Source: Halocafeteria seosinensis
Taxonomy: Eukaryota > Sar > Bigyra > Bicosoecida
Assembly: GCA_001687465.1 (NCBI GenBank)
Contig: LVLI01000090.1
Location: forward strand, 1 to 64,000
Length of the DNA: 64,000 nucleotides
Reading direction: 5' to 3'
How positions within the stretch are numbered: position 1 is the stretch's first letter; each line of letters begins with the position of its first letter. Both the position numbers and the translations under genes were made by a program. Shown here piece after piece: positions 11,901-23,320 of this stretch. The notes beneath the pieces were generated by a model that was not told the DNA's origin, searched no databases, and saw nothing but the letters and a program-made list of their open reading frames with translations.

Positions 11901-14900
11901 CTAAGAAGTCTTCTGGAATTCGGAGACCGAACTTGCATGGTTCGTGTTGTAGCAAGAAGGTTCAGTTCCCCGTTCTTTGATTTTCATCGCATGCACTACG
12001 TTCAACAACATTGATCCATCTAAATCAGAAGGATAAGCTTCCGAAGGAATACAAATTCTTTGCAGAAACTCCCCACAGGTCAGATCTTTATTGATGTACG
12101 TGTGCTTGGACACGATTGAGCGAACCCGCTGATACAACAGTGTTACTAAGGCGGCGCTCCAAATTGTTCTACCATGAATTAAGAACAAGACATGCAGCCA
12201 GGTGTACTGTGAGAGAGATAAGTGTCCGAGGAAACGTAGTTCCATCCAGTACATCATCGGCAGGTATTCCGACACGTAAAATGAGTGCAGTATAGTGCGC
12301 AGAAATGGGCATGTAGACTCAAGGTAAGAAGTAGCTACATCGGCAAGTCGCATCCTCTCATCCCTGCTTGAAGGGAACTGATTCCGAAGAGTTTTCATGA
12401 AAGCCAGCTTCGTCGCCTGTGTATCCTTCACTTTGGGAATGTGCTGCTCATGAATACAAAACAACATTGAGAAGCAAGCATTCATAACGTCGTCCCAGGA
12501 GGTTGGTTTGGGGCCAGTTGACTTAGGCATTCCATACACCTGTTCTATCACCGATAGCCACACTTCCGCATTCGATTCAGGTTGTCCCTTCTGCGTTCCA
12601 GCTAGGGCACATTCAACGCGACTTGGAGAACACTTCGAAGCATCCCGGTACGTTTTGTGGAGGTCCACTCCGGAATCGGGATCGATATGTTTCAGAAGGA
12701 ACGCTGAAGCGAGCTGTAAAGACATCAGACGTTGATGGCGGCGTTGTTGGATCGAAGAAAAGTGAGTATCCCTGACCCAAAATAATGCCGCTGCTTCAAT
12801 TTTCTGGCCACTATTCCCCGGCGAGTTCAGTGCGGACGATGTATCAAGCCACGCTTTTCGGAGAATATCACAAGCCGAACTCGAATCGTCCGTGACAAGT
12901 GGTTCGAGCCGTATAATTACACTTAAGTCATTGTTTTCACGCTCGATCCTGTAACTAAGTTCACTATCTTTCAACAGCAGTCCCATATCCGATTGTATTA
13001 CACCATTTGATTTGCCTCTCCCACCATGTATGGATGCGCAAGCTAACATAGCTGCTCTGGCAATTCTTGATTGAAGCTCGACAGCGTAGCCGGAGAATGA
13101 TGTAGAGCATATTATTGATGTTTGCAGGAGCGAAGTACCCAGTTCCAAAGCGTATGGTGCAGCTATTCTCCTCGTGCTTGCTTTCCCCACAGAATTCCAA
13201 AAGAAGGGTGTAGCGTCAGACAAGAAAGCCATCTGCACCAACTTCAAGGCGATACCATCGATATCCGTTTGGTTGATTCTCCACTGCCGGCATTCCGAAG
13301 CACGAACTAGCAGGTTTCTAATTTCGCCGCTCCAAACCATAGCTGCGCCATGCAGAAACGTCTCCAATTCTCTTTCTTCGGGGAAATTAAGGACATAGCT
13401 ACCTAATAAACAGTCGAGGGTTCGAGTTACAACTGTTGTCATTACTTCCACCGTTCCTCTATCCATGCCCCATTGTTTGGAATTTAGCACGAAACAGAAG
13501 TAAGGAAAGACCTCGTTGGCTGACCGGATGAACGACTCCAAATTTTCTCGTCTCAGACGGTAACGTTCCACCAAGGAAAACATGTCAAACGTGTACTTAT
13601 CGCGTCGAAACATGGGAAATCGAAGCAGGGAGCCCATGAGCATCTTAAACGTATGCACTATATGATTTTCATTTCTCGTCGAGCTTTTCCTGTTGTTGTC
13701 TGTCCCACAACCAGACGAAAAAGGCAGCTCCGAAAGTAGATGCGAGGCGTTTTTGAAAAACGTCTGGGAGGGGCATAACTCAGAATGGTGAATGGCTGCA
13801 GCTATTAAACCACGGAGAACAGAGAGTTTCGGCGCAAACTCTGCAGCAATGTCTTTGCTCGTGCTAATCTGAATATTCAAGACACATTGCCAGAATGACT
13901 GTTCATTTGCCGCTTGACGTCCTCCCAGCATCTGATAGCCGAAATCGAACGACAATATTGTGGCTTCTGCCGAATTAATTTCCTTTGCCATAGTTTCGTG
14001 GGAGACTAATGTCCGTAGCAATGCCTCAAACTGCTGCTCGAAATTTACTGGTAGTCGCGTTAGCAGACGACAGAGTTGAATGATTGTCTGAAATGACAGA
14101 TCATGCTGTTCACTGCTTTTCATGTACTCAATGAGGAACTCTATAAAATGTTTAAAAAGTGATCCCGACAAGTATACCGCTTTTCGGGGTCCATCCCGGG
14201 GATTCGAAGTCCTTGGAGAGCATTGATCCCAAACGATTACGCTGTATAATCCATTGTAGTTTGTCAAAGGCTCCGTCTTCACTTCCATGTAAGACGTTAA
14301 ACCATGATCATGATGTAGTTCAAAATTCCACACTTTTGTTTGTTTCGGAGATGACACATCTGAATGAACACTATCTAGATCCGGTATTTCACTCTCCGCG
14401 AACACCTCGTCGATTCCAAATAAGGTGTCAAAAGGCCTACTGTTCTTCGCAGCTTCAATTAGTGCAGGATTTATACTGTGTAGCTGACAGTGCGGACTTC
14501 CGTTGGAGCATCTACACAAGATGGGGAACTTCCTATCCAGGGGGAGAGCTGTCAGCTTCTCTGTTAGTTTTACGAACAAAATCGTTGCAAACGTTACTTT
14601 GAGCTCACGGTGCTTCGAACCCGTAGGGCGCTGATTGACTGATAGTAGGTACTCTTGCAATAATGCAATCAGTCTCGTCTGAAAAGCGAAAATAGCAGCC
14701 TGTGGTGTAGCAGCAAAGGACCCGAGGAATCGCTCCAGAAATGGTGCGTGGGGAACGGTGAGTGAAGCCACTGCATGAAGAAAACAAAGTGTATACAGAT
14801 AAAGCGATACTGGTCTGAGCTAAACACTACTATTCTTTCACTTTGAAGATCGGTAAAAGCGTACCTCGCATCAGCCTTGAAATTGCATGAAAAAAGTGTT

Positions 14901-15915
14901 CCAAATATGACGCGTCTCCCCTGGTGCCGGTTTCCATAGAGATCCCTTTGCCTAACAGAAGAAATAGAAGTATTTGGTACTGAGACAAGAGCTCCTCATC
15001 CGGAAGGATTTCTTTGTCACCCAAGTCGTACAGAATTCTCGCTAACAGTCCGAAAGAGCTAGCCACTGTCTTTTCCAGGTATTCGTCTGGTGGACAGTAA
15101 GCCTTGATATTCTGCTGAACATATAAGTGTCTAACTACCCCAAGGGCAATTTCTATCGTCTGGGGAGAATTGCCGCTACAAGCTGCCGAAAACAGCGAGT
15201 AGAGCGTATCCAGAATTGCGTTATGTAATTCCAGTCGTTTGGCGTTGACGGTCTCGTGGTGTTTAGTGTAATCCTTTTTCATGGTCAATAGCGACAGCAA
15301 TTGATTGCGAATCCCCACCCAGCCGTCGGTCATGAGAATATCTCCCGGGGAGAAATTCTTGATCTTATCAAGTCCTTGTAGCTGTATCGTTGGGTTCTGG
15401 GTCTCCTGGAGCTCCAGGACAGCATCAATGAGGTCATGATAATCCGGGAGGGAGCTGAATGCCGATAGCGAGAACGTTTCCCCATAAGGTGATGCTTCCT
15501 CCTCATCATTGTCCTCCTCTCCATCTTCTTGCGGCGTGTAAGGAGCCTCGACGGCATCATTTGTGCAGGCATTATCATCGCCGGAAGGGAAACGAGGTCC
15601 TTCAGTTTGGCCTCCATTATCTCCTAAACACTCTCCTTTCTGTACAGGTTGATCTATGTCATATGACGTAAACTCCTCTTGTCCGTCTTGTAGAGTTAAT
15701 CTCTCTTCAATTGGTGCCTTATGGCCTTTGTTTGAGGCTCCCAAAGATACCCTTTCCTCCCGGGGCTGACGGCGCCGCCTTTGTTTACAAGGCTGAATCA
15801 AAGCATCAATGGTTTGCTCCAAAGATGAGGAGATTAAGTACTCCCCATGCTCTTCCGATACCACTGGCAAACACGATGATGATACCGACGCTCTAGAGCC
15901 TTGCATAGCGCTCAT
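11901..15915 (-). CDS. Helical-repeat protein, possibly BROMI/TBC1D32-like
   Basis: Exons 15915-14865 and 14770-11901 join in frame to 1306 aa through a 94-nt intron (phase 1, donor GTACGC). The N-terminal 150 residues are polar with a basic RRRR patch and an acidic run. The rest is alpha-helical with Leu-rich ARM/HEAT-like character, starting near LPDYHDLIDAVLELQE. The C-terminal part (SEYLPMMYW, YTWLHVLFLIHG, LVTLLYQRVRS) could be a degenerate TBC-like end. Length and layout resemble the ciliary protein broad-minded (BROMI/TBC1D32, about 1257 aa in human). This name is an inference from architecture, not from diagnostic motifs. Other large helical-repeat ciliary proteins remain possible. 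Confidence 0.5.
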
Positions 15916-16998
15916 GTCCTCATAATTACGAACTAGAGCTTTAATTCCATGACAGGTGAATAATGTCGTTATGTCATTCGAGCGCCACCACCACTGTAAC
16001 CAGTGAGATTAGCAGTAACTTAACACTGCCTTTCTACTCGACGACTAGGGTCGGTGGTATACCTCAGAAACTAACAATGCCCTTATACTATTTCATTCTG
16101 AAGCCCTTGAAGTACCGTACAGGAAGTACGGTGAGAAGTTAGTTACCACCCGTGGTCCACCCCTGTCTACCAGCACTGCTAACAGTGTACAATTTTCAAA
16201 TGGTCACGATGCGTGACCATCGCGAGCGATGAGCATGGCAAAGATAGATGTATATTCCAAGACGAATCGCGATCCCCGGTTGTATGTGTAAGACCACAGC
16301 CACATTGTACTATACTCTATTCCCGGTATTGGCCACGTTCTCAGGTCAATCATATTTGCTGTGTTTGTCTAAATTTAATGCCTAACGGCATTAAACCATG
16401 GGTGAAATTATGGGATACCCATTATCACACAGACCATGGTTTCTATGATCCTCGCCAAGCAACAACATGTAGTGAACAGTCACGGTTCCGAGATCGTCAG
16501 TATTTGGACGCAATCCCCTTCAGTCACGATACAGCGATTCATATCACACATACAGTCACCAACGATAGCGACCACGTTGCCAAATGCATGATACGAGAAC
16601 ACCATAGCATTGCATGAGATAGCAATACGGGAGGTATATCTTTCGTTAGATCGCTACATCTTGCGTGCGTTGGCAGCATTGAACGCCCACCATATTTGTA
16701 CAGCCCAACCCAAGATAAGAAGGTATACCTGGTACGATATCCATAGGACGACATGCTTGCTAAGTAAAGCAGGCGGAGTAGGGCTTCTCTTCCATGAACA
16801 GACAGCACCAAGATTGTTCCTTATAAGGCAAACACCAATGGCACACTCGTCGAAGTAAAGAACTCCCAATAATTCCTTCTCAAACCTGAGACCCTAAGTA
16901 TCCATCGAACAGTCTGAGACGCTGCGTCAGTCGTTCAGATTCATATGGTATGAGTGGCAACGCGCTCAGTGAGCTATACGATCAATATACGCCTCCCT
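15916..16998. other. Intergenic with small hairpins, no gene seen
   Basis: About 1.1 kb between two minus-strand genes. The ORF at 16213-16617 has no protein-like features. Perfect or near-perfect short hairpins occur at about 16113-16132 (ACCGTAC/GTACGGT) and 16201-16231. See the separate hairpin entry. Confidence 0.5.
16201..16231. repeat. Two adjacent short palindromes
   Basis: TGGTCACG and CGTGACCA form a perfect 8-bp stem around a 3-base loop at 16201-16219. It is followed at once by ATCGC/GCGAT around two bases. The function is unknown. It could be a regulator-binding site or an RNA hairpin near the promoter side of the BROMI-like gene. Confidence 0.5.
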
Positions 16999-17505
16999 TC
17001 AGCTCCTCCTGTTTCCGCAGTTGTAGCAGAATTTGGCCTGCTCCAAAAATTGAGTCCCACAGTTGGGACAAAACTTTTGCACAAAAGTATCGGCGCTGCG
17101 CTTCTCCAGACTCTGGCCTCTTGCACTGGGCAATTCACCCCCATCTTTCATCCAATTTTTTGATTTGGCAGCCTTCTCTTCGTCTTCACTCCCCGAAATC
17201 GTCTTCTCCTCTTGTCGTCCCACACTTAAATACTTTTGCATCATTTGAAGTTCATCGTGCGTCTTCCTGCAATTCCAAATCCAACAATTACATTTTTCGC
17301 ATTCTCCAGGTTCACCAGCGCGTTCTTACGATATTAGACGTTGGATCTGTTCGGTATCCGCCACAGATTGGTTGTCACGAAAACTCAATCGCACATAATG
17401 CCACATATCCTGTCTGTGACGGTGCTGAGGACATCGCAAGGCCGTCCGCAAGCATTCCCTGTACAAGGACAGCACTTTCGGGCGCGTTGCTCGGTTCTGC
17501 ATCAT
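16999..17505 (-). CDS. LYR-motif protein with C-terminal zinc ribbon
   Basis: Exons 17505-17330 and 17266-16999 join in frame (63-nt intron, phase 2) to 147 aa. The start is the first of two adjacent ATGs. The upstream extension opens only at GTG. The LYR signature VLSLYRECLRTAL and the distal Phe (VRLSFRDN) are followed by IQRLIS, KTHDELQMMQ, as in the LYRM family. LYRM proteins are small mitochondrial helical proteins that bind acyl-ACP and help Fe-S cluster or respiratory complex assembly. Unusually, the last 25 residues form a CxxC...CxxC zinc ribbon (CPNCGTQF, KFCYNCG). It is unclear which LYRM this matches. No clear N-terminal targeting peptide is visible. Confidence 0.82.
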
Positions 17506-17806
17506 GTTGAAAAGTTCACTCCACAGATACTGTCGATCACTGCAAGGACCCAAAAATGTCAAAATTGAACTCACTAGAGCCTCTAGAAGCTCTGGAAGAC
17601 GGGAAATAAGGTCGGCTTGTGAAGGTCAGAAAACGCGCCCGGAGCTGCGTCCCGCGTACTTCTTCAACAAAGCCCGTATTTGTGGTGTTTCCCACAGATA
17701 TTCATGCTGCTTCACATTGGGTAAATTGTATTGTATATTCCGGCTAACTGCGTTTGGGATTGAGAAGGGTGGACCCGAGGAGACATATCTACACGTAGTT
17801 GTCAAC
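17506..17806. promoter_or_regulatory. Divergent promoter region (LYR protein / PP2C)
   Basis: 301 bases separate the start codons of two divergently transcribed genes, so both promoters must fall here. This is inferred from gene layout. No specific element was recognised. Confidence 0.4.
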
Positions 17807-19271
17807 ATGCCGATTGGTATGGCTGCCCAAGGGACAAGTGCTTCACCTGGGCCTCCCTCTGGAAAAAACGACAAAAAGGTAAGAGTCTTTTTGTAGTTTC
17901 CCGCCTCTGTTAACGGCAGTGCGCTGTCACGATTTTCCGCGTACCATTGCGCACGGGACGTTTCATTAGCGTCGACCCCTACGGAGAGACTGCCAGTGTG
18001 CTTGCGCACCGTGTGGGCTGGATGGAAAGCCAAACACAGGAGCGCAATGGCGCTCTACCTTCCTTTGTGAACTTTCAGAGGGGCCCAACTTCAACTTGGC
18101 AGTGTTATACCCGAATTATTGCGTATTTAACCCTGTGCAGAAACAGTTAAAGCAGAAAACAGTTAATCATGATGATGGGTTCACGAGCACGGCTCCTGCG
18201 AGGATCCCGCTGGCTCCCCACAACGGGGCCAGCGCATCAGCCGGGACAGCGCCGCCGACCTCGGTGCGAGCCATTTCCTTTGCGGAAGAAATGAATGCCC
18301 GGTTCCGGTGCACAATGGAAGATTCCCACGCGATTATAGACGGGTACGGTTCGGATCCACTCACGGGATTCTTTGGGATTTATGATGGTCACGGTGGTCG
18401 AGGAGTGGCGGAATACTTGAGAACGCACTTACATAAAAATATCGAAGCGGAACTTCGCCGGAAAGGGTCACGAAGTGTCGAGGAATGCATAAAAGCTGCA
18501 TATTTGCTAACGGATGTTAATTGTAGTAAAACACGCGATCCTGCATCAGGAGCAACATCGATAACATGTCTTATTCGAAAATCGAAGGATCGCAAATATA
18601 TTTACACGGCCAATTGTGGTGATGCTCGTGCGGTGTTATGTCATAATAGGACCGCAGTGCGATTGTCCAAAGTAAGCAGGACCAGAAATTCGCTGTCCTT
18701 TCTATGTGCTTATGTTATGCTTTTGCACTATTCGTTGTCGTTTTCGGTTCAGGATCACAAAGCAACTGACGATACTGAGATCTCCAGAATAGAAGCGGCA
18801 AATGGGTTTGTAGTACGGCGCCGCGTGATGGGAGTCTTAGCAGTTGCCAGAAGCTTCGGGGATTATGCTTTAAAAAAATACGTTACGGCTGAACCGTTTA
18901 CAAGCACAACGAAACTAGGAGAAAAAGTGGGTCGTATCGTTTTGCTCCTTTTGCAAGCTGCTGGCGATCAATGGGTGTACACGATGATTGCAGAGTCAAT
19001 TCGTCATTATAGCCTGTGATGGGGTCTGGGATGTCTTAAGCGATCAGGAAGCGGTTAATTTTGTAAGTTATCACCTGCACGCTGGCCAATTTCAGGTCAA
19101 CATATTAATGGTTGTTTGCAGGTTCGCTCTCATATTGGAAAAGAGATAAATCAGAATGAATGGAGTGACGTCCATGCAAAACAAGCAGATTCGGCAGCGA
19201 AAGCGTTGACACGACATGCTATCAGAAAAGGGTCGACGGACAACGTAACAGCTATTGTGGTCTTTTTGTAA
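17807..19271 (+). CDS. PP2C-family Ser/Thr protein phosphatase
   Basis: Exons 17807-17878, 18141-18671, 18753-18926, 18994-19062 and 19122-19271 join in frame to 331 aa. The first intron is 262 nt, the others 59-81 nt. The PPM/PP2C metal site is complete: E84-D85 (TMEDSH), D106-G107 (YDGHGG), the Asp of ACDGVWDVL, and the Asp of GSTDNVTAIVV. Other family blocks are CGDARAVL, LSK-DHKATD (spliced across intron 2) and GVLAVARSFGDYALK. It is a Mn/Mg-dependent phosphatase of phosphoserine and phosphothreonine. The N-terminus has no membrane helix or lipidation signal, so it is probably cytosolic or nuclear. The third donor reads GTGGGT, a weak site. The protein join there gives the expected family sequence (GEK-SQFVIIACDG). 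Confidence 0.93.
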
Positions 19272-19352
19272 ACTCAGGAATGGTAGTTGTTACGTAGCAA
19301 CAGGTGTGTGCATGACTCACACGAGACGACAGAGCGTCTCACTTCACAATCG

Positions 19353-19358
19353 AATAAA
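19353..19358 (+). terminator. Putative polyadenylation signal of the PP2C gene
   Basis: AATAAA lies 82 bases after the PP2C stop codon and just before the end of the convergent gene at 19415. This is a positional call only. Confidence 0.35.
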
Positions 19359-19414
19359 CTAAAATAGTTCGTGAAATGTAGCAGTTATTATTCATTAAAA
19401 AGACACACCGACTT

Positions 19415-22400
19415 CTACTTCAGTGATGGAGCAGCTGGAGGCGACCTAGCCTGTACAGGTTTCTGCGGCAGGGGTGACGCGAAATCGGTTTCGGCTGTAC
19501 TTAGCAACGCATTAATGCGACGCTGTTTCTCTATGGTGGCACTTCTATCCTGAGACCCAGAAATATGTGAATTTTCAACATCATTGCGAAGTTGTTCCAA
19601 GCGCTGTTGACGTCGTTTCTCCCGCTCTTCATCTTCCAGCTGGAATTGGAATGGCTCTGGACGCGTTGCTTCGGATACGTCCCGATATCGCGCATTTTCA
19701 TGGAATGCTTCGTCGTATCGTCGCCTGTTATCAATAGAGCAAACCTAAATTATTATTTGTACAACACTATCAAGATCCAAACCCCCTTCCCCTTACCTAT
19801 AATCATCTTGTTTGCGTGCAGCTAGTTCCTGAAGCTCTAGATGGCGGCCTAAACCACGGACGACGACTGGTCCAGTCGGCTGTTGAGGTTGTTCTTCGTC
19901 CTCGTACTCTCGTTGAGGAACAAAGGTGCAGCTCTCTAGATCCTTGAACTCTCTCTCTCTCCTTTCTTCAGCTAATTTGGCTTCACGCTGGCTCTTCCAC
20001 TCATTTATCCTATTCATAACGGCGTTTGCATCGTCGGAAAATTTCAAGCGGAAACGCTCCTTCTTTGACCCAGACAGTACACGATCCTGCAACACACATA
20101 GGGAAAACTGTTTCATGGGAGATGAAACGGCGCACACGGGAGGGTGCAGACTTACAGGATTACTGGTAAATTGAGGTTGAAACGTATACTCTGTGGCAAA
20201 CAATTCTTCAGCCTCTTTCTGTAGCTGAGCTTTCTTCTTCTTGGACTCTTCTGCGGAACTTAACTCCTCAAAACTATGAGGTCTTCCAACGGCCTGTAAC
20301 CGGAACGGAATGGTGATCTAGGATCGCGTGAACCATCATATTTCACAATACAACATACCCTGCTCGTTTCATTTAGTTCAGGCTTAAACTTAAACTGTTT
20401 GTAATATTCGTCTTCCATGACACGGTGCCAGATTTTCTTTCTTTGTGCATCATCGTTAGCAAGGCGTTGGTACGTTTCATGGGATGATTCGACGACACGT
20501 TCTGGACGAGTATAAGAGAGGATTTCATTCGCATTACCAGTATTCGGTTTGTACGTATTGACATTCCTTTCCACATTCCTTAGTGCTTCCTTGTATTTGT
20601 TCATTTTGCGAGTTCGGTCTTCTTCTAGCTTCTTTTGGCGCTCTAAGAAATTCGCATCCTTTAACTCAGGATCAGACTGTAGAAGTTGCTCGCTGCTTTT
20701 GGCAACCTGTGGTTTGTAAGTGTAAATTTTCGCATTTTCTTCCTCCAGACTCTGTTTTCGTTGCATCAAACGGGATTCACGTTCCTTCCCAGCCGCCAAG
20801 AGTCTCGAAGTAACATCTCCTTTTCCCTGGGACGCACAAAGCGACGCGCGAATAAAGCTCACATAAGCTTACAACTTGAAAATTACAGTGCATACCTTGT
20901 ACATCTTTTCGCTCTTCTCTAGTATTTTCGGCTGGTAAGTGAGATCTGGATTGTCCTGATACTGCTTTAGACGTTGCTGATGGACACGTTCATTCTTCTC
21001 TCTCTGCATGTCTGTGATACGTTCGTGAATCGGTTTCCACTCCGCAAGATCCACAATCGCTATACTTTCAGGGTTCACATTAGGTTTGTAAGTTGTTTCG
21101 CTTTCACTTTCTCTCTCTTTCTCCTGGCGTTTCTTCTCTAACTTGGTCCTGGAGCGTACTGCCTCTTCGTACAACCGAGCTCCAGCCTTCAGGCTTGTAT
21201 CTCTTCCTGAGGGTTTTCGGTTCTCCTGATTTTCCTGTCGGTTGTTCTCAAGACTATCAGTTGACATATAGTCAGGAACGGCGCCTTTCTTGGCCGAATT
21301 GGTCTTCGGTTTAAATGTGCAAACTTGCCGCTCTTGTTGTTGCCTCTGTCGTTTCAATTGTTCTATCTTGGTCTGGCGCTCTTGCCAGTAGCGATCAAAC
21401 CGTTCATAACAATTGCTCCCTACAGACTCAACTGCCACCTGTTTCGACTTGGAATTGATCTGAGGACGGAAGGGATGATGGTTCTTGAATTGCTCCTCAG
21501 CTTCTGCTTCGAGTTCTTCCTTGCTTTTCCGTCGAAACGCCACCGAAGAATGAGGGTGTTGCTGAGCTCCGTCAGAATTCTGAGATACGAACGAAATGCG
21601 ATGACCCTTGGCTCGTCCATAGAGTTCGTTTTCCTCTTCAGAATCTGAATCCATAAAATTTTCCACTCTTCCACCTTGACTGTGAGACAGGGAATCCGTT
21701 TCCATAGTATGAGCCTGCCTGTCTAAAGGCGCGGAAGAAGAGGACGTAGCAGGAGGAGTACAGGTGTGCCTCCCATGTATATGGGGTGTAGTTTCGGGAA
21801 TAGACCTAGACGACTTCTTGCCCGACGGTTCTTCTTGCTTCCTTTCCTGTTGCTTCGCAATCCATGACGCTGTAGCTTCACGATACGTCGAAGGAGAGGT
21901 AGAGGTTGACTCTGTGACATGAGCAGGACTAGTCGCCGTTTGAGAGGAGGCTGCCGACCGGCGAGATGCATGAGCCTGGAGCAATTCCTGAACAATTTGA
22001 TCCCGTTCTTCTCGAGAAAAAGAAGTGTCCTTTTCCTCCGTGGTCGTTTCTGCAGTGGATGGGGGAGCTTGCTGACTGGTAGTTGTGGTACTATCAACTG
22101 GACTTGTATGCCCTTGTTTGTGTTCCTGACGTCTTTTCGGAACCCCTGATCTCCCTTTTGAATGCGTAGCGCGGGCATGTCGTCCGCTGTGGACACTGGG
22201 CGGTGTGTGGCTTCGTGGTGATGACTGTTTGGTGCTTGGAGATGTGCTCGGACGGGCAGCACTCGCTGAGCTTGATTGTTGCGGAGGTGATCCCAACGCC
22301 GCTTTTAGGGCGTTTTTGACAGCTTTCTCGGTTTCCTCTCTCCATTCTTCATGAGCTTTCTGCAATAATCCAAAAAACGAACAGTGTTTCTTGCCCAAGA

Positions 22401-22850
22401 CTAACAGAAACATGGGGCCATCGTAGGCTACGGCCATTGTAACACCCCAAATGGGAACAAAAGAGAACATGTCTGGTCAATAGTGGGACCACATACCCTA
22501 GTATCCACTGAGCTAGCTCCAGCTCCAGTACGATGTCTTTGGCTGCTATGAGCGTGATGATGTTGAGGAGGCCGTGCATGGCTAGAGCTAGCCGACGCTG
22601 TGCCACTGCTCGTCGAAGTATGAGTGTGCGTTTTGGCATCCTTCTTGGTACTACTCGACGATGCTGCCGACGCTTGCTCTCGACGATTAGCCTCTTGTCC
22701 TCTTCGATAGACGTCTCGGGCCAGCAATTCTTCAGCTTTCCGGATGTCTTCCTCCACTGCATTTAGCGTCGATTCGCCTGTCTGCCGTGGCGATTCTCTT
22801 CGGCCACTGCCGGCCCCTTGCTCCTCCAGCTCACGCTCGATTTGTTCCAT
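19415..22850 (-). CDS. Coiled-coil protein with repeated F/Y-x-P-x-N motifs
   Basis: Exons 22850-22497, 22359-20896, 20826-20359, 20293-20156, 20086-19797 and 19724-19415 join in frame to 1007 aa. Introns are 137, 69, 65, 69 and 72 nt. The N-terminal third is Ser/His/Thr-rich and low in complexity. The remainder is charged coiled coil (many E, K, R, Q) studded with a recurring aromatic-x-Pro motif. Examples are HPFRPQINS, CTFKPKTNS, TTYKPNVNP, LTYQPKILE, YTYKPQVAK, NTYKPNTGN, FKFKPELNE, YTFQPQFTS and CTFVPQREY. I do not recognise the family. Similar motif-bearing coiled coils occur in protist cytoskeletal and flagellar proteins, so a ciliary or cytoskeletal role is a guess. Confidence 0.8.
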
Positions 22851-23320
22851 TATAGACGTCGTAGGCTCAGGTTTGCGTCCTTTTGTGCTGCGTTAACGGC
22901 CGCCAAAGTCCAACAAAACACGACAATCTTTTGTGCCACTTTACCAAAGAACGAGCAATATCATGTCATTGGCAGCTCTCTAGAACGAGACTCACATGTA
23001 CAATTCTATAACCTTTCAACCCATCGAAATGCACAGGAACTGAACCAGGTGGCTCAGCCTGAATAAAGGAAAATTGGGTTTGTGAAGTTCACGGTCATAC
23101 GGCGGTACCCTACCAGCCCATGGTCCGGCTCCCAACCGGACAATACCCGTGCCGCGGCACGGTTGTCGGGTGCAATGGTACGGCGACATTTAGACCAGGA
23201 TTTTGGCCCATTGAGAGAGAGTTTGCAAGAGTATAGTTAATGGATTGTGTCGATTATGTCTATTGTTTATCGTGGCTGATTTTTAGAAATTTAGGTATTC
23301 CGCTGGTGAGATAACTGGAT
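22851..23320. promoter_or_regulatory. Divergent promoter region with GC-rich palindromes
   Basis: 470 bases separate the start codons of two divergent genes. It contains a perfect 16-bp palindrome CCGTGCCGCGGCACGG at 23147-23162. Immediately upstream is an inverted repeat, GTCCGG (23123-23128) with CCGGAC (23136-23141). This GC-rich block stands out from its AT-richer flanks and is a candidate protein-binding site shared by both genes (inference). Confidence 0.45.

Noticed and set aside
16213-16617. 134-codon ORF on the plus strand
   Set aside because: Composition looks random, with no splice partner and no known motif.
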